A stretch of DNA of 22,965 nt, taken from Bacteroidota bacterium. GTDB taxonomy: Bacteria > Bacteroidota > Bacteroidia > Chitinophagales > Chitinophagaceae. The notes below the pieces were generated by a model that saw nothing but the letters and a program-made list of their open reading frames with translations, did not search any database and had not been told where the DNA came from. The stretch spans positions 1-22,965 of the forward strand of contig JAFAGE010000236.1 in assembly GCA_023423015.1 (NCBI GenBank), given 5' to 3'. A program made the translations under genes and the position numbers. Numbering within the stretch: position 1 is the stretch's first letter; every line of letters begins with the position of its first letter. Positions 7,785 to 15,801 of this stretch are shown here, in pieces.

Positions 7785-8792
7785 ATGAATAAGTTGATTT
7801 TATCAATAGTTCTCGCAATTTTTCTTGGATCATTCGGTGAAGCTAATGGTCAGGCTTGCGGCTCTCGCCAACTCGATCCGCGAATTGCAAATTTTCTGAA
7901 ATTCATTGGTTACAAAGACTTCTCTCTTGAAGAGCTCAGGAAGATGCCGATTGAACAGATCAAATTTGCAGGTCCCCCGCCAATTCCTTATCCAACGGAA
8001 GATGTTAAACGGATTAAAGTAACCAAAGACAGCATTCCTGTTCTTGTATTTAACCCTACGCACGGTAAGAATTTACCCGTGGTTATCAATTATCATGGCG
8101 GCGGTTTTGTCTCGCCGTTGATTGTTGGACTTGAACATATGTTTTGGAGAGAGGCAAAAGCTTTGAATGCTGTTTTGTTTGCAGTTGATTACCGCGTAGC
8201 ACCTGAACATAAATATCCCGCTGCTGTAAACGATAGTTACAATGCGTTCAAGTGGATTGCAGAACATGCAGGAGAGTATGATGGCGATACGGGAAAGATT
8301 GTGTTAATGGGAAATAGTGCCGGAGCTAACCTGGTAGCAGTCGTTTCGCAAAAGGCAAAACAGGAAAGGAGATTTGCAAATAAAATAAGGTTGCAGGTGA
8401 TGAATGGACTGCCTGCTGATCTGCGACCCGAGAACATGGAAACGTCTGAATCGTACCAGCAAAATGCAACGGGGTATTTTCAGACGAAAGATGCCTGCTA
8501 CTTTTCTGTTGAGTTGTATGCACCGGGTGAAACAAATAATCCTGAAGTTTCACCAATTATCACCAGCGACTTTAGCGGATTACCACCCGCGGTTATAATC
8601 AACGCAGAGTTCGACCCGCTACGTGATGATGGAATTCGATATGCCGAAAAACTTAGAAAGGCCGGCGTCACAGTCTGGGATAAATGTTTCGCCGGCCAGA
8701 TTCATTGTTTAATCGGAGTGCAACCCGATTATGCAGAATATCGCGAGTATATGTCAACGATCACAGATGCGATGGCTCAGGTATTTAAATAG
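7785..8792 (+). CDS. Secreted alpha/beta hydrolase, HSL-type esterase
   Basis: A 335-residue protein of the hormone-sensitive-lipase (bacterial family IV) esterase group, hydrolysing short acyl or aryl esters. The ATG at 7785 gives a proper signal peptide (MNKLILSIVLAIFLGSFGEANGQ); the longer frame from 7728 would bury it behind 19 residues. Motifs, numbered from this start: oxyanion hole HGGGF at 104-108, nucleophile elbow GNSAG with Ser178, acid Asp277 in FDPLRDDG, and catalytic His307 in GQIHC. VDYRVAPEHKYPAA (134-147) is the usual segment after strand 5. Several Cys residues (such as those in QACGS and DKCFAG) fit an exported location. It ends 51 bp from the convergent susD-like gene, with a heptad array between them. 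The native substrate is unknown; acetyl or feruloyl esterase activity on polysaccharide would be speculation. Confidence 0.9.
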   Translation: MNKLILSIVLAIFLGSFGEANGQACGSRQLDPRIANFLKFIGYKDFSLEELRKMPIEQIKFAGPPPIPYPTEDVKRIKVTKDSIPVLVFNPTHGKNLPVVINYHGGGFVSPLIVGLEHMFWREAKALNAVLFAVDYRVAPEHKYPAAVNDSYNAFKWIAEHAGEYDGDTGKIVLMGNSAGANLVAVVSQKAKQERRFANKIRLQVMNGLPADLRPENMETSESYQQNATGYFQTKDACYFSVELYAPGETNNPEVSPIITSDFSGLPPAVIINAEFDPLRDDGIRYAEKLRKAGVTVWDKCFAGQIHCLIGVQPDYAEYREYMSTITDAMAQVFK

Positions 8793-8816
8793 AGTTGGCG
8801 GCAAACGGCAATGACC

Positions 8817-8858
8817 TTTCACCTTTCACCGCCCACCTTTCACTTATTCCACATTCCA
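8817..8858. repeat. Degenerate 7-bp tandem repeat over the susD stop codon
   Basis: Six 7-bp units: TTTCACC, TTTCACC, GCCCACC, TTTCACT, TATTCCA, CATTCCA. The TAA stop of the susD-like gene (8844-8846) lies inside, so its last codons are part of the array. The array fills most of the space between two convergent genes. The first units are identical to units of the array at 1721-1790. Confidence 0.75.
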
Positions 8859-10382
8859 CCAAACCCTCGTACTCGGCTTATCGGGCCCATTCAGTAGGCT
8901 TTGCGCGTTCATCACGGCATTTGTGTTCGTCAGGTATTCGCTTTCTATGTAGGGAAAGCGGCGTATGTATTGAGGCACGGGAAGATCCGGGTTATCGGAG
9001 TTTGCCAACGGGTATAATGTTGGATATCCCGTGCGCCTGATTTCTGCCCAGGCTTCTATACCATCGGGATATAAAGCGAGCCATTTCTGAGTGCCTATCT
9101 GTTCACGTTGAACGGCAGGATCGCTCGAAAATTTAACAGGAATATTTGCTACGGGCGGCGAATTCAGGTAATCGTTGAGAGCGATTGGCAATGTACCTCC
9201 GTTGATATAACTGTTGATAGCTGCCTGGTCGGTTACGCCCCATTGTTCCAGCGAAGCAGCAATGCCGCTGTTGTATAATTCCTCCGCTGTGCCACCCATA
9301 TTCCATCCATTCACTGCTCCTTCGGCCCGCAAAAAATACGACTCGGCTGTGTACATCACTGCAAGCCTGTTTTCATTTGCCTTTCCTTCTACATAGTCAG
9401 GTCCTACGTTCGAAAGGTTGTCGCCATTGTTCAAAGGACTTTCAGCTAATTGAGCAATTGATAATCCATTTCGTAGTCCCTTGTATTCACCCGTGGCAGG
9501 TGCAGGGCTGTAATACTTCTGCATCCGCGGATCACTATATCCTTTCAATACACTCTCCATTGCTGCACTCATCCTGAATCCTCCCCAGCCCGACATCAGG
9601 TTCAATCCATTTGGTGATGATGGACCAACATCCATTTTTGCAATATCATCGTTCGAAGTCATTACACCCGCAGCCACGGCAGCTTCTGCTTCTGTTTGTG
9701 CACGATTGGGTGTTACCTTCGATACACGCAGCGCCAACCGTAACCTCAGCGAGTTTGCAAACTTTGTCCATTTAGGAATAGAGCCATGAAAGATTAAATC
9801 ATTGTCACCATAAACCAAACGCCCCTGATCGGCTGCCTGCAAAGTTTTAACTGCAGAGTCGAGCACCTTGAACATATCGTCGTAGATCGCCTCCTGCGAA
9901 TCATAAGGAATACTCAGGTCGCCATTTCCCGCCTGGAAATAAGGGATGGGTCCATACCAATCCGTAGCCTGGTGAAAAATATACACCTTCCAGATCTTCG
10001 CTATTGCATTCGCTTCGCGATCGGTGTTTTCAGTTGCCTCAATAACAAGTTTCAGCGTGGGCCATGTGTTGCTGTAAAGTGAACCCCATTGATAGAAGGT
10101 CCAGTCTGCCCGCAGGAAGTATCTGTCTGTTGGTATCCCGGGATCTACTACGGCAAAGTATTGGCTCCAGTAATCAACAAAAAGGTTTCGAACAAGCTGG
10201 TAGATACCAGGGTCGCCATAAATGCCCTGGTATTCTGCTTTCGCAAATGCATTTGGAATAGTTGTAGGTGTTAATCCGCTGAGCGTAGTAGGGTCTGTAT
10301 TTAGTTCTTCAAAATGTTTTGTGCAACTCGCAGAGAGCAGAACCACAAAAACTATGGAGAGATATTTTATTGATCGGTTCAT
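8844..10382 (-). CDS. SusD/RagB-family nutrient-binding outer-membrane lipoprotein
   Basis: A 512-residue lipoprotein: signal MNRSIKYLSIVFVVLLSAS with the lipid-attachment Cys20, followed by the usual KHFEELNTDPTT. SusD proteins sit on the outer face of the outer membrane as a lid over their SusC channel and bind the substrate before uptake. Family features are the helical TPR-like core rich in Trp and Tyr (ATDWYGPIPYFQAG near 140-155), the segment FANSLRLRLALRVSK, and the typical C-terminus RVWWNVE. It belongs to the SusD-like group usually annotated nutrient-binding lipoprotein rather than to the starch-type SusD itself. It is 18 bp behind susC and surely cotranscribed with it. No glycosidase or other catabolic gene follows, so the transported substrate is unknown. 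The coding region ends within a heptad repeat. Confidence 0.95.
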   Translation of the reverse strand: MNRSIKYLSIVFVVLLSASCTKHFEELNTDPTTLSGLTPTTIPNAFAKAEYQGIYGDPGIYQLVRNLFVDYWSQYFAVVDPGIPTDRYFLRADWTFYQWGSLYSNTWPTLKLVIEATENTDREANAIAKIWKVYIFHQATDWYGPIPYFQAGNGDLSIPYDSQEAIYDDMFKVLDSAVKTLQAADQGRLVYGDNDLIFHGSIPKWTKFANSLRLRLALRVSKVTPNRAQTEAEAAVAAGVMTSNDDIAKMDVGPSSPNGLNLMSGWGGFRMSAAMESVLKGYSDPRMQKYYSPAPATGEYKGLRNGLSIAQLAESPLNNGDNLSNVGPDYVEGKANENRLAVMYTAESYFLRAEGAVNGWNMGGTAEELYNSGIAASLEQWGVTDQAAINSYINGGTLPIALNDYLNSPPVANIPVKFSSDPAVQREQIGTQKWLALYPDGIEAWAEIRRTGYPTLYPLANSDNPDLPVPQYIRRFPYIESEYLTNTNAVMNAQSLLNGPDKPSTRVWWNVE

Positions 10383-10400
10383 GATTAAGCTGTTTGACGA

Positions 10401-13400
10401 TTATAAATTCACCTTCAGGTAAACCCCCAGGCTTCTTGTACTGGGTATTGATGCGTATTCAATACCCTGGTTGTTACCGGTTCCGAGTGATGATTCGGGA
10501 TCAAATCCTTCGGCCTTGTTGGTGATGAAAAACAGGTTCCTGCCAATAATCGAAATAGAAGCTCCCTTAATCACTGAATTATTGGTGAACTTTGACGGTA
10601 AGGCATAAGAGAGCGATGCTTCCCGCAATCGTGCATTTGTGGCATCATATGCAAATAATTCGCCCACCGAATTCTGCGTTACATGCGTCCAATACTGCTC
10701 CGATGTTACGGGTATATCGTTCTTCGATCCATCTTCACGAACTGAATTGGGAACTACGAATCCCGACTCCCTGTTTGTTGCAGTGTAGTCTGCAACGCCC
10801 TTGGCGGCAAGCAGCATTTGCGTGCCGGATAGTACCATTCCTCCTTTCCTGATATCTACGAGAAACGACAATGAAAACTGCCCTACCTGGAATGTGTTTG
10901 TGATGCCCGCAGTCCAATCAGGATTGTAGTTACCCACATAATTATTCTGGTCGCTGACTACGAGCGGTAAACCATCTGCACCCACTACAACCTCGCCACC
11001 TGCGTTTCGTTGAAGGCTTGCCGTGTACAGTTCTCCATATTTTGCACCTTCAACCACGCGAATTGAACCAATTGCCTGCGGCGAACTCAGCAAGGGTTCC
11101 TTCGACAAAGAATCCAGTCGTAGAACTTTATTTTTATTTGCACCGAAGTTTGCGCTGATGTTCCATTTGAACAATGGTGTTTGAATGGGTCTTGCAAAGG
11201 CAAGTAATTCGATTCCACTGTTCTGAATATTTCCTGCATTAATAATGCGCGATGAATAACCAGAGGGATCAGGTACAGGAATACGTAAAATCTGGTTTAT
11301 CGTATTTGTTTTGTAGAAAGTTGCTTCGAAGCCGATCTTGTTAGAAAGCAGAGAAAGATCTATTCCTGCTTCGAACGACCTTGTCTGTTCGGGTTTCAGA
11401 TTCGCATTCCGCAACGTTCTGTCGATATTCAGAAAACCGCCATTTCCCCCGGGAACGAAGTAAAAGGTGGGTTTAAGGTTGTTAAAGCCGGTACCATTAC
11501 CGACCAACGCGTATGACGTTCTTAACTTCAGGTAGCTGATTACTGCAGGTAACTTAACCATATCGCTGATTATACCACTGATACCAACGGAAGGGAAGAA
11601 ATAAGAGGCATTGTGCACAGGCAGCGTAGAGTTCCAGTCGTTTCTTCCCGTTACATCCAAAAACAGGTAATCGTTAAATGACAATTGTGCGGCACCGTAT
11701 ACTGATTGCCTTTCGGTGCGGGCAATCGGCATATATGGGAAATAAGGAAACTGTTCGTTCGATAGGGCAATGGCATTGGCGGTGGCAAATAAATTCGGTG
11801 CATTGAGCCCCTGGTTATTTAGCGTTGATCTTTCGAAATTGAACTTTTCAAGACTTGCTCCTGCATTTACATTAAGCGATAACTTATCAGTGAGTGGAGT
11901 GTTGAAGTTCAACAACACATCGCTGTTGAGCTGTCTGTTTGTTTCTTTGTTTACAACATAGTTTCCCTGGCCTATGTAGTTGGTAAGCCAAAAGGTATTA
12001 TTATAGTCTTTCTCCTCGCTGTTATCGGCATAATAATCTATGCTATTACGTACCTGCAGGCTAAGTTTTGGACTGAACTGGTACTTCAAAGCCACCAGGC
12101 CTATGATCCTGTTTCTTTTCCTTTCATACAGGTTCCGGAATGTTGTCCAATATGGATTTTGAAATGCCGGTGCCGGCGTCGCCCAGTAATTCTGTGTGAG
12201 CGTTCCGTCGGGATTAAGCGTTTCAAAATTCCGGACATCGGATAGGCGAATGCTGCGGGGCATCGAAAGAATGGTAGACACCGCGCGGTTTGCCGCACCC
12301 GACAGAGGACGGTTCTGTATGTTCTCTACAATGTAGTTCGCCTTTACATCAAGCGTAAGTTTGTCGGTCAGGCTCACAAACTGCCTTAAGTTAAAATTGT
12401 TCCGCTTGAACTCATTGTTGGGAATTACGCCTTTGCTTAAAGTGTTCGTATAGGAAAAGTAAGTTTGTGCTTTTTCATTGCCACCCGACATCGAAATGGA
12501 GTTTACCAGTTCATTGCCTGTTTTGAAAAAGTCTTTTGAATTGTCGGGTTGCGGTGTGAGCGACTGCGTTTTTCCCGTCCAATCCATTACTTCCTGGCCG
12601 GTCATTTTCGGACCCCAGCTGTTTTCGTTGCTCGCTACGAAAATGCCGTTGTTTCCTTGCCCATATTCATTCTGCATTTCAGGGAAGATCATCAGCTTTT
12701 CGAACGTAGCGGAACTCGAAACCTGGATGCCGATACCTTTACGTGCGGTTCCTCGTTTTGTTGTAATGATGATTGCTCCGTTTGCCGCATCGGAACCATA
12801 AAGCGCAGCAGCAGACACACCGGTAAGCACACTCATCGATTCCACGTCATCTGGGTTGATGTTTGAAATTCCATCACCATTATCACGTCCGCCAAAAAGA
12901 GCTACATCGGCGAACGCCTTGGCATCGTTATCAATACGCACGCCATCCACTATAATCAATGGTTGGTTAGTTCCCGCGATAGATCTGTTTCCACGAAAAA
13001 TTATTCTGTTCGAACCGCCGGGTCCTGAATTGGTTTTGTTGATCGTAAGTCCGGCAACCCTGCCCGTCATGGCACTGGTAATGTTTACCTGCCTCGAGTT
13101 ACTTAGTTCTTCTCCTTTGATGCTTTGCGTAGAATACGTGAGCGATTTTTTCTGCCTCGAAATACCCAGTGCTGTCACAACAACATCTGTCAATTGCTGA
13201 ACTTCGGGATCCAGTGTAACATCAACGTTTGTGCGGCCCGAAACCGGGATTGTGATTGAGCGATATCCTACATGTGAAAATTCCAGGGTTGCGTTTTCGT
13301 TCGATATATCTATCGAATACACTCCCTGGTCGTTGGTAACGGTAGCGTTAGACTGACCGGCTTCTCTTACAACAATACCCGAAGTAGTTGTCAAGGAACC

Positions 13401-13841
13401 CGATTGATCACGAAGCTGCACAATTCCTGAAACCGTGAACGATGGCGCTGTTACAGTAGATGAAATTACAATCAGCCTTTCGTTCATAATCTTGTAAGTG
13501 AGCGGCGCAGTCAGCACTTCGCTGAGCACCTGTTCAATAGTTGCATCCCTGGCTGCAATTGAAACGCGCTGGTCTTTTGGAAGAATATCGTCGTTGTAGA
13601 GAAAGCGGTACAGGCTTACCCGCTGAATCGCCGTGATGGCTTTTTTCAATTCAACATTTTTCAGCGTCAGGTTAATCTTATCCTGACCGAATGCAGCTGC
13701 AGATACCTGCGTGCTGAAGACTACGATGAGTAGAAGGGTGAGTTTCATTAGCAACAAAAACCTGAGAATAGCGAGTACCCTGAAGGCTCGGCAATTTTTC
13801 ATAAATTCGAGATGAAATGTTAGATAAGAAGGAAGCGGCAT
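10401..13841 (-). CDS. SusC/RagA TonB-dependent outer-membrane receptor with STN signalling domain
   Basis: A 1,146-residue outer-membrane transporter pairing with the SusD-like protein. Order from the ATG at 13841: a long N-terminus with hydrophobic export signal (about 22-47), an STN domain (about 57-127, INLTLKNVELKKAITAI to YKIMNERLIVIS), a carboxypeptidase-regulatory-like beta domain (about 137-212), a plug domain beginning LTDVVVTALGISRQKKSLT (residues 217-235), and a beta-barrel ending LGVYLKVNL. An STN domain marks receptors that signal to an inner-membrane FecR protein as well as transport. FecR and an ECF sigma factor are encoded directly upstream on the same strand. A TTG at 13865 could add eight residues, but ATG is preferred; GGAAG lies six bases before it. 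The leader carries a 10-bp hairpin (13866-13892). Specificity is unknown. Confidence 0.94.
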   Translation of the reverse strand: MPLPSYLTFHLEFMKNCRAFRVLAILRFLLLMKLTLLLIVVFSTQVSAAAFGQDKINLTLKNVELKKAITAIQRVSLYRFLYNDDILPKDQRVSIAARDATIEQVLSEVLTAPLTYKIMNERLIVISSTVTAPSFTVSGIVQLRDQSGSLTTTSGIVVREAGQSNATVTNDQGVYSIDISNENATLEFSHVGYRSITIPVSGRTNVDVTLDPEVQQLTDVVVTALGISRQKKSLTYSTQSIKGEELSNSRQVNITSAMTGRVAGLTINKTNSGPGGSNRIIFRGNRSIAGTNQPLIIVDGVRIDNDAKAFADVALFGGRDNGDGISNINPDDVESMSVLTGVSAAALYGSDAANGAIIITTKRGTARKGIGIQVSSSATFEKLMIFPEMQNEYGQGNNGIFVASNENSWGPKMTGQEVMDWTGKTQSLTPQPDNSKDFFKTGNELVNSISMSGGNEKAQTYFSYTNTLSKGVIPNNEFKRNNFNLRQFVSLTDKLTLDVKANYIVENIQNRPLSGAANRAVSTILSMPRSIRLSDVRNFETLNPDGTLTQNYWATPAPAFQNPYWTTFRNLYERKRNRIIGLVALKYQFSPKLSLQVRNSIDYYADNSEEKDYNNTFWLTNYIGQGNYVVNKETNRQLNSDVLLNFNTPLTDKLSLNVNAGASLEKFNFERSTLNNQGLNAPNLFATANAIALSNEQFPYFPYMPIARTERQSVYGAAQLSFNDYLFLDVTGRNDWNSTLPVHNASYFFPSVGISGIISDMVKLPAVISYLKLRTSYALVGNGTGFNNLKPTFYFVPGGNGGFLNIDRTLRNANLKPEQTRSFEAGIDLSLLSNKIGFEATFYKTNTINQILRIPVPDPSGYSSRIINAGNIQNSGIELLAFARPIQTPLFKWNISANFGANKNKVLRLDSLSKEPLLSSPQAIGSIRVVEGAKYGELYTASLQRNAGGEVVVGADGLPLVVSDQNNYVGNYNPDWTAGITNTFQVGQFSLSFLVDIRKGGMVLSGTQMLLAAKGVADYTATNRESGFVVPNSVREDGSKNDIPVTSEQYWTHVTQNSVGELFAYDATNARLREASLSYALPSKFTNNSVIKGASISIIGRNLFFITNKAEGFDPESSLGTGNNQGIEYASIPSTRSLGVYLKVNL

Positions 13842-13865
13842 CGTTCGCTTCCCGATTTTCTTCAA

Positions 13866-13892
13866 AAGGGAAATGTTACCAGCATTTCCCTT
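13866..13892 (-). terminator. 10-bp hairpin in the fecR-susC gap (attenuator or weak terminator)
   Basis: Perfect inverted repeat: AAGGGAAATG (13866-13875), 7-nt loop, CATTTCCCTT (13883-13892). On the minus-strand RNA the 3' arm is followed by TTGAAG, giving a run of four U. It lies 24 bp before the susC ATG and 46 bp after the fecR stop. It could end part of the sigma-fecR transcripts or act in the susC leader. Confidence 0.55.
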
Positions 13893-13938
13893 CCTGTTTG
13901 GTCTGGCTATGGCATGTTATGTAGTTTTGGATGAATGA

Positions 13939-14997
13939 TCATTTTGAATCGATGTATAAAACGTTATCGAATATTCTGTAGCTGAATGGGTAGGATAATT
14001 TCATGGCTTCCAGAGTCTGGCTGAGTGTTTCTGTTTCAATTGTTCCGCTGAACCGTTTCTGTTTCACTTCTTCACTCAGAAATTCTACGCTGATATTGTA
14101 CCAGCTGGCCATTTTTGGCGCCAGCTCGCCGAATGTTTCATTGTCGAATGCGAGCTGACTCTGTATCCACGATATTTCTGGGGGGGACTTCTGGGCGGGG
14201 TTTAGCCTGGTAATAGAAAAAGGAGAAGGTGAGTTGTTTTGAGGCACGGATATAGAAGAATCGTTTACTACGGGAATAATTATTTTTTCATTGGGTTTCA
14301 ACAGGATTTTTCTATCAGGGTCCTGCACCGTCGTAATTTCAACCAGGCCGCGTACCAGTGTTGTTTCAACGGTTTTGTCTTTCGGGTATGCTTTTACGTT
14401 GAATGCCGTTCCTTTCACGGTAATGTTCACCTGGCCGGTATTGATGATAAATGGAATGGCCGTATTCTTTACCACATCGAAGTAGGCTTCACCAATCAGG
14501 GTAACCCTCCTGTTTTCCTGGCCAAACGACTCGTTGTCGTACACGAGCTTACTGTTCGAATGCAACCATACTTTAGTACCATCTGCCAATTGCAACGTGG
14601 TTTTTGAATGCGGCTGCGTAACAACCTCGTTTTCCTTATGCGAAAGACCAGGTTTTACCGGCTTTTCCGGCATCATATAATAGAGAATGGCTGCAACTGC
14701 AATCACAACGATTGCAGCCGCAGCGCGGAACCAACCTAAACCCAAAACCGAATACGTTCTCCTTTGCGGGTCATAATATTCATTCTGGAATATATTTTTA
14801 AGAATAGCCTGCTTTTCTGTGGATTCGAGTCCTTTAGCTCCATGGTTGAACAAAGGCCAGCATTCGTTGAGAAGAGCCGTCACTTGCTCTTCATTGGCAG
14901 GGTCTGCCATCAGGTCGTGCAACTCCTGTTCCTCTTCCGGGGAAGTGGCATGTTGCATTTGTTTCGTAAAAAGTATGGTCAGGCGCGTGTGGGACAT
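13939..14997 (-). CDS. FecR-family anti-sigma factor
   Basis: A 352-residue inner-membrane protein that holds the partner ECF sigma factor and releases or activates it when the SusC receptor signals. An N-terminal cytoplasmic part (1-88) with the helical SPEEEQELHDLMADP segment contacts sigma. A single transmembrane helix follows (about 91-108, RAAAAIVVIAVAAILYYMM). Next is the periplasmic FecR domain (about 130-222, with TLQLADGTKVWLHSNSKL and GEAYFDVVKN...GTAFNVKAY) and a C-terminal DUF4974-type domain (about 280-350, LAFDNETFGELAPKM to FDNVLYIDS) that would meet the STN domain. The architecture is the standard one for Bacteroidota. The ATG at 14997 follows a hairpin by six bases. It lies between the sigma and susC genes. 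Confidence 0.95.
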   Translation of the reverse strand: MSHTRLTILFTKQMQHATSPEEEQELHDLMADPANEEQVTALLNECWPLFNHGAKGLESTEKQAILKNIFQNEYYDPQRRTYSVLGLGWFRAAAAIVVIAVAAILYYMMPEKPVKPGLSHKENEVVTQPHSKTTLQLADGTKVWLHSNSKLVYDNESFGQENRRVTLIGEAYFDVVKNTAIPFIINTGQVNITVKGTAFNVKAYPKDKTVETTLVRGLVEITTVQDPDRKILLKPNEKIIIPVVNDSSISVPQNNSPSPFSITRLNPAQKSPPEISWIQSQLAFDNETFGELAPKMASWYNISVEFLSEEVKQKRFSGTIETETLSQTLEAMKLSYPFSYRIFDNVLYIDSK

Positions 14998-15003
14998 GCG
15001 AAG

Positions 15004-15040
15004 CCCGTTTACTTAAAGACCCATAATCTTTCCAAACGGG
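15004..15040 (-). promoter_or_regulatory. Hairpin immediately before the fecR start codon
   Basis: Nested inverted repeat: outer arms CCCGTTT (15004-15010) and AAACGGG (15034-15040), inner arms AAAGA (15015-15019) and TCTTT (15027-15031), separated by a small internal loop. On the mRNA it ends six bases before the fecR ATG and so covers the whole ribosome-landing zone. It may modulate fecR translation relative to sigma. Confidence 0.45.
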
Positions 15041-15059
15041 ATAAGTTGCGGAAAATAAT

Positions 15060-15635
15060 TTATTGCAGAAGAACAAAGAAGGCGAGGATTCCGGCCCTTG
15101 TATTCACGTAACGGACGATCGATTGCTCTGCCCATTGCAGGTACTTCTTAACGGAACCAGGTGTAATGCCCATCATTTTTGCAATGGTTTTGTTGTCTAA
15201 ACCTTCCAGGCGACTTAGCCTGAAGGCCTGCTGTTGTTTGGGTGGTAATTGTTCCACCGCTTTCAACATGATTGTATCATACTCATGTTCCTGCGCTTTA
15301 TCGTCGGTGTATTGGCGCGGGTGATCGCTCAGGTGAACAACCTTCACCTTATTTGACTTACGCTTCCGTAAACTTTTAAGCAGGTTGTTGCGGGTTACAA
15401 TGAACAGCCAGTTTGTAAAACTTGCGATGCCTGGCAAGCTTTCTTTTTGCAACCAGGCTTGGGTAAATACATCGCAAATAATTTCTTTCGAAAGTTCCCG
15501 GTCGCCACTTACAGAATAAACAAACTGGAATAATGCATCGTGGTAAGCATAGAATATTTTTGCAAAAGCTTTCTGGTTACCGCGGGCAATTTGTGCAAGC
15601 AGTTCAGCTTCGTTTGTTATGCTTACGAGTGGCAA
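15060..15635 (-). CDS. ECF sigma-70 factor, Bacteroidota FecI-like family
   Basis: A 191-residue RNA polymerase sigma factor. Region 2 spans about 24-92 (AFAKIFYAYHDALFQFVYS, then EIICDVFTQAWLQKE and NWLFIVTRNNLLKSLRKRK); region 4 spans about 123-172 with helix-turn-helix KTIAKMMGITPGSVKKYL. The last eleven residues (AGILAFFVLLQ) form a hydrophobic tail, seen in a number of Bacteroidota ECF factors. An in-frame stop occurs shortly upstream and no ATG lies between it and the conserved region, so the start is most likely the TTG at 15635, which gives the expected N-terminus MPLVSITNEAELL. It is the first gene of sigma-fecR-susC-susD and probably directs transcription of susC/susD. No clear promoter was seen. 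Confidence 0.93.
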   Translation of the reverse strand: MPLVSITNEAELLAQIARGNQKAFAKIFYAYHDALFQFVYSVSGDRELSKEIICDVFTQAWLQKESLPGIASFTNWLFIVTRNNLLKSLRKRKSNKVKVVHLSDHPRQYTDDKAQEHEYDTIMLKAVEQLPPKQQQAFRLSRLEGLDNKTIAKMMGITPGSVKKYLQWAEQSIVRYVNTRAGILAFFVLLQ

Positions 15636-15727
15636 ATAATGAAGTTTGACTTCCTGAATTTACGTAAACTGCACCAGATGCATTCGTAAGAATAGTTTTT
15701 TACACTTCATCTTCACCAAAACAGAAA

Positions 15728-15768
15728 GCATTGAAGTACGCATCAGCAATGTGAACGTACTTCAATGC
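15728..15768 (-). terminator. 13-bp perfect hairpin with U-rich tail, terminator of the fasciclin gene
   Basis: Arms GCATTGAAGTACG (15728-15740) and CGTACTTCAATGC (15756-15768) are perfectly complementary around a 15-nt loop. Read on the minus strand, the 3' arm is followed by TTTCTGTTTTGG, a U-rich tract as in intrinsic terminators. It starts 33 bp past the fasciclin stop and lies 92 bp before the sigma start, so it would insulate the import locus from its upstream neighbour. Confidence 0.65.
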
Positions 15769-15801
15769 AGCTTCAAGGGATCACGGCATCTACGTCATCA
15801 A

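Noticed and set aside
12478..12866. Overlapping plus-strand frames of over 100 codons inside susC
   Set aside because: They mirror the plug domain coding strand; no domain, signal or start context.
13842..13865. TTG start for susC adding eight residues
   Set aside because: It falls at the edge of the leader hairpin, and the ATG at 13841 has a better ribosome-binding context (GGAAG at six bases).
14239..14607. 122-codon plus-strand frame inside fecR
   Set aside because: Antisense shadow of the FecR domain; composition is Cys/Phe/Tyr-rich without pattern.
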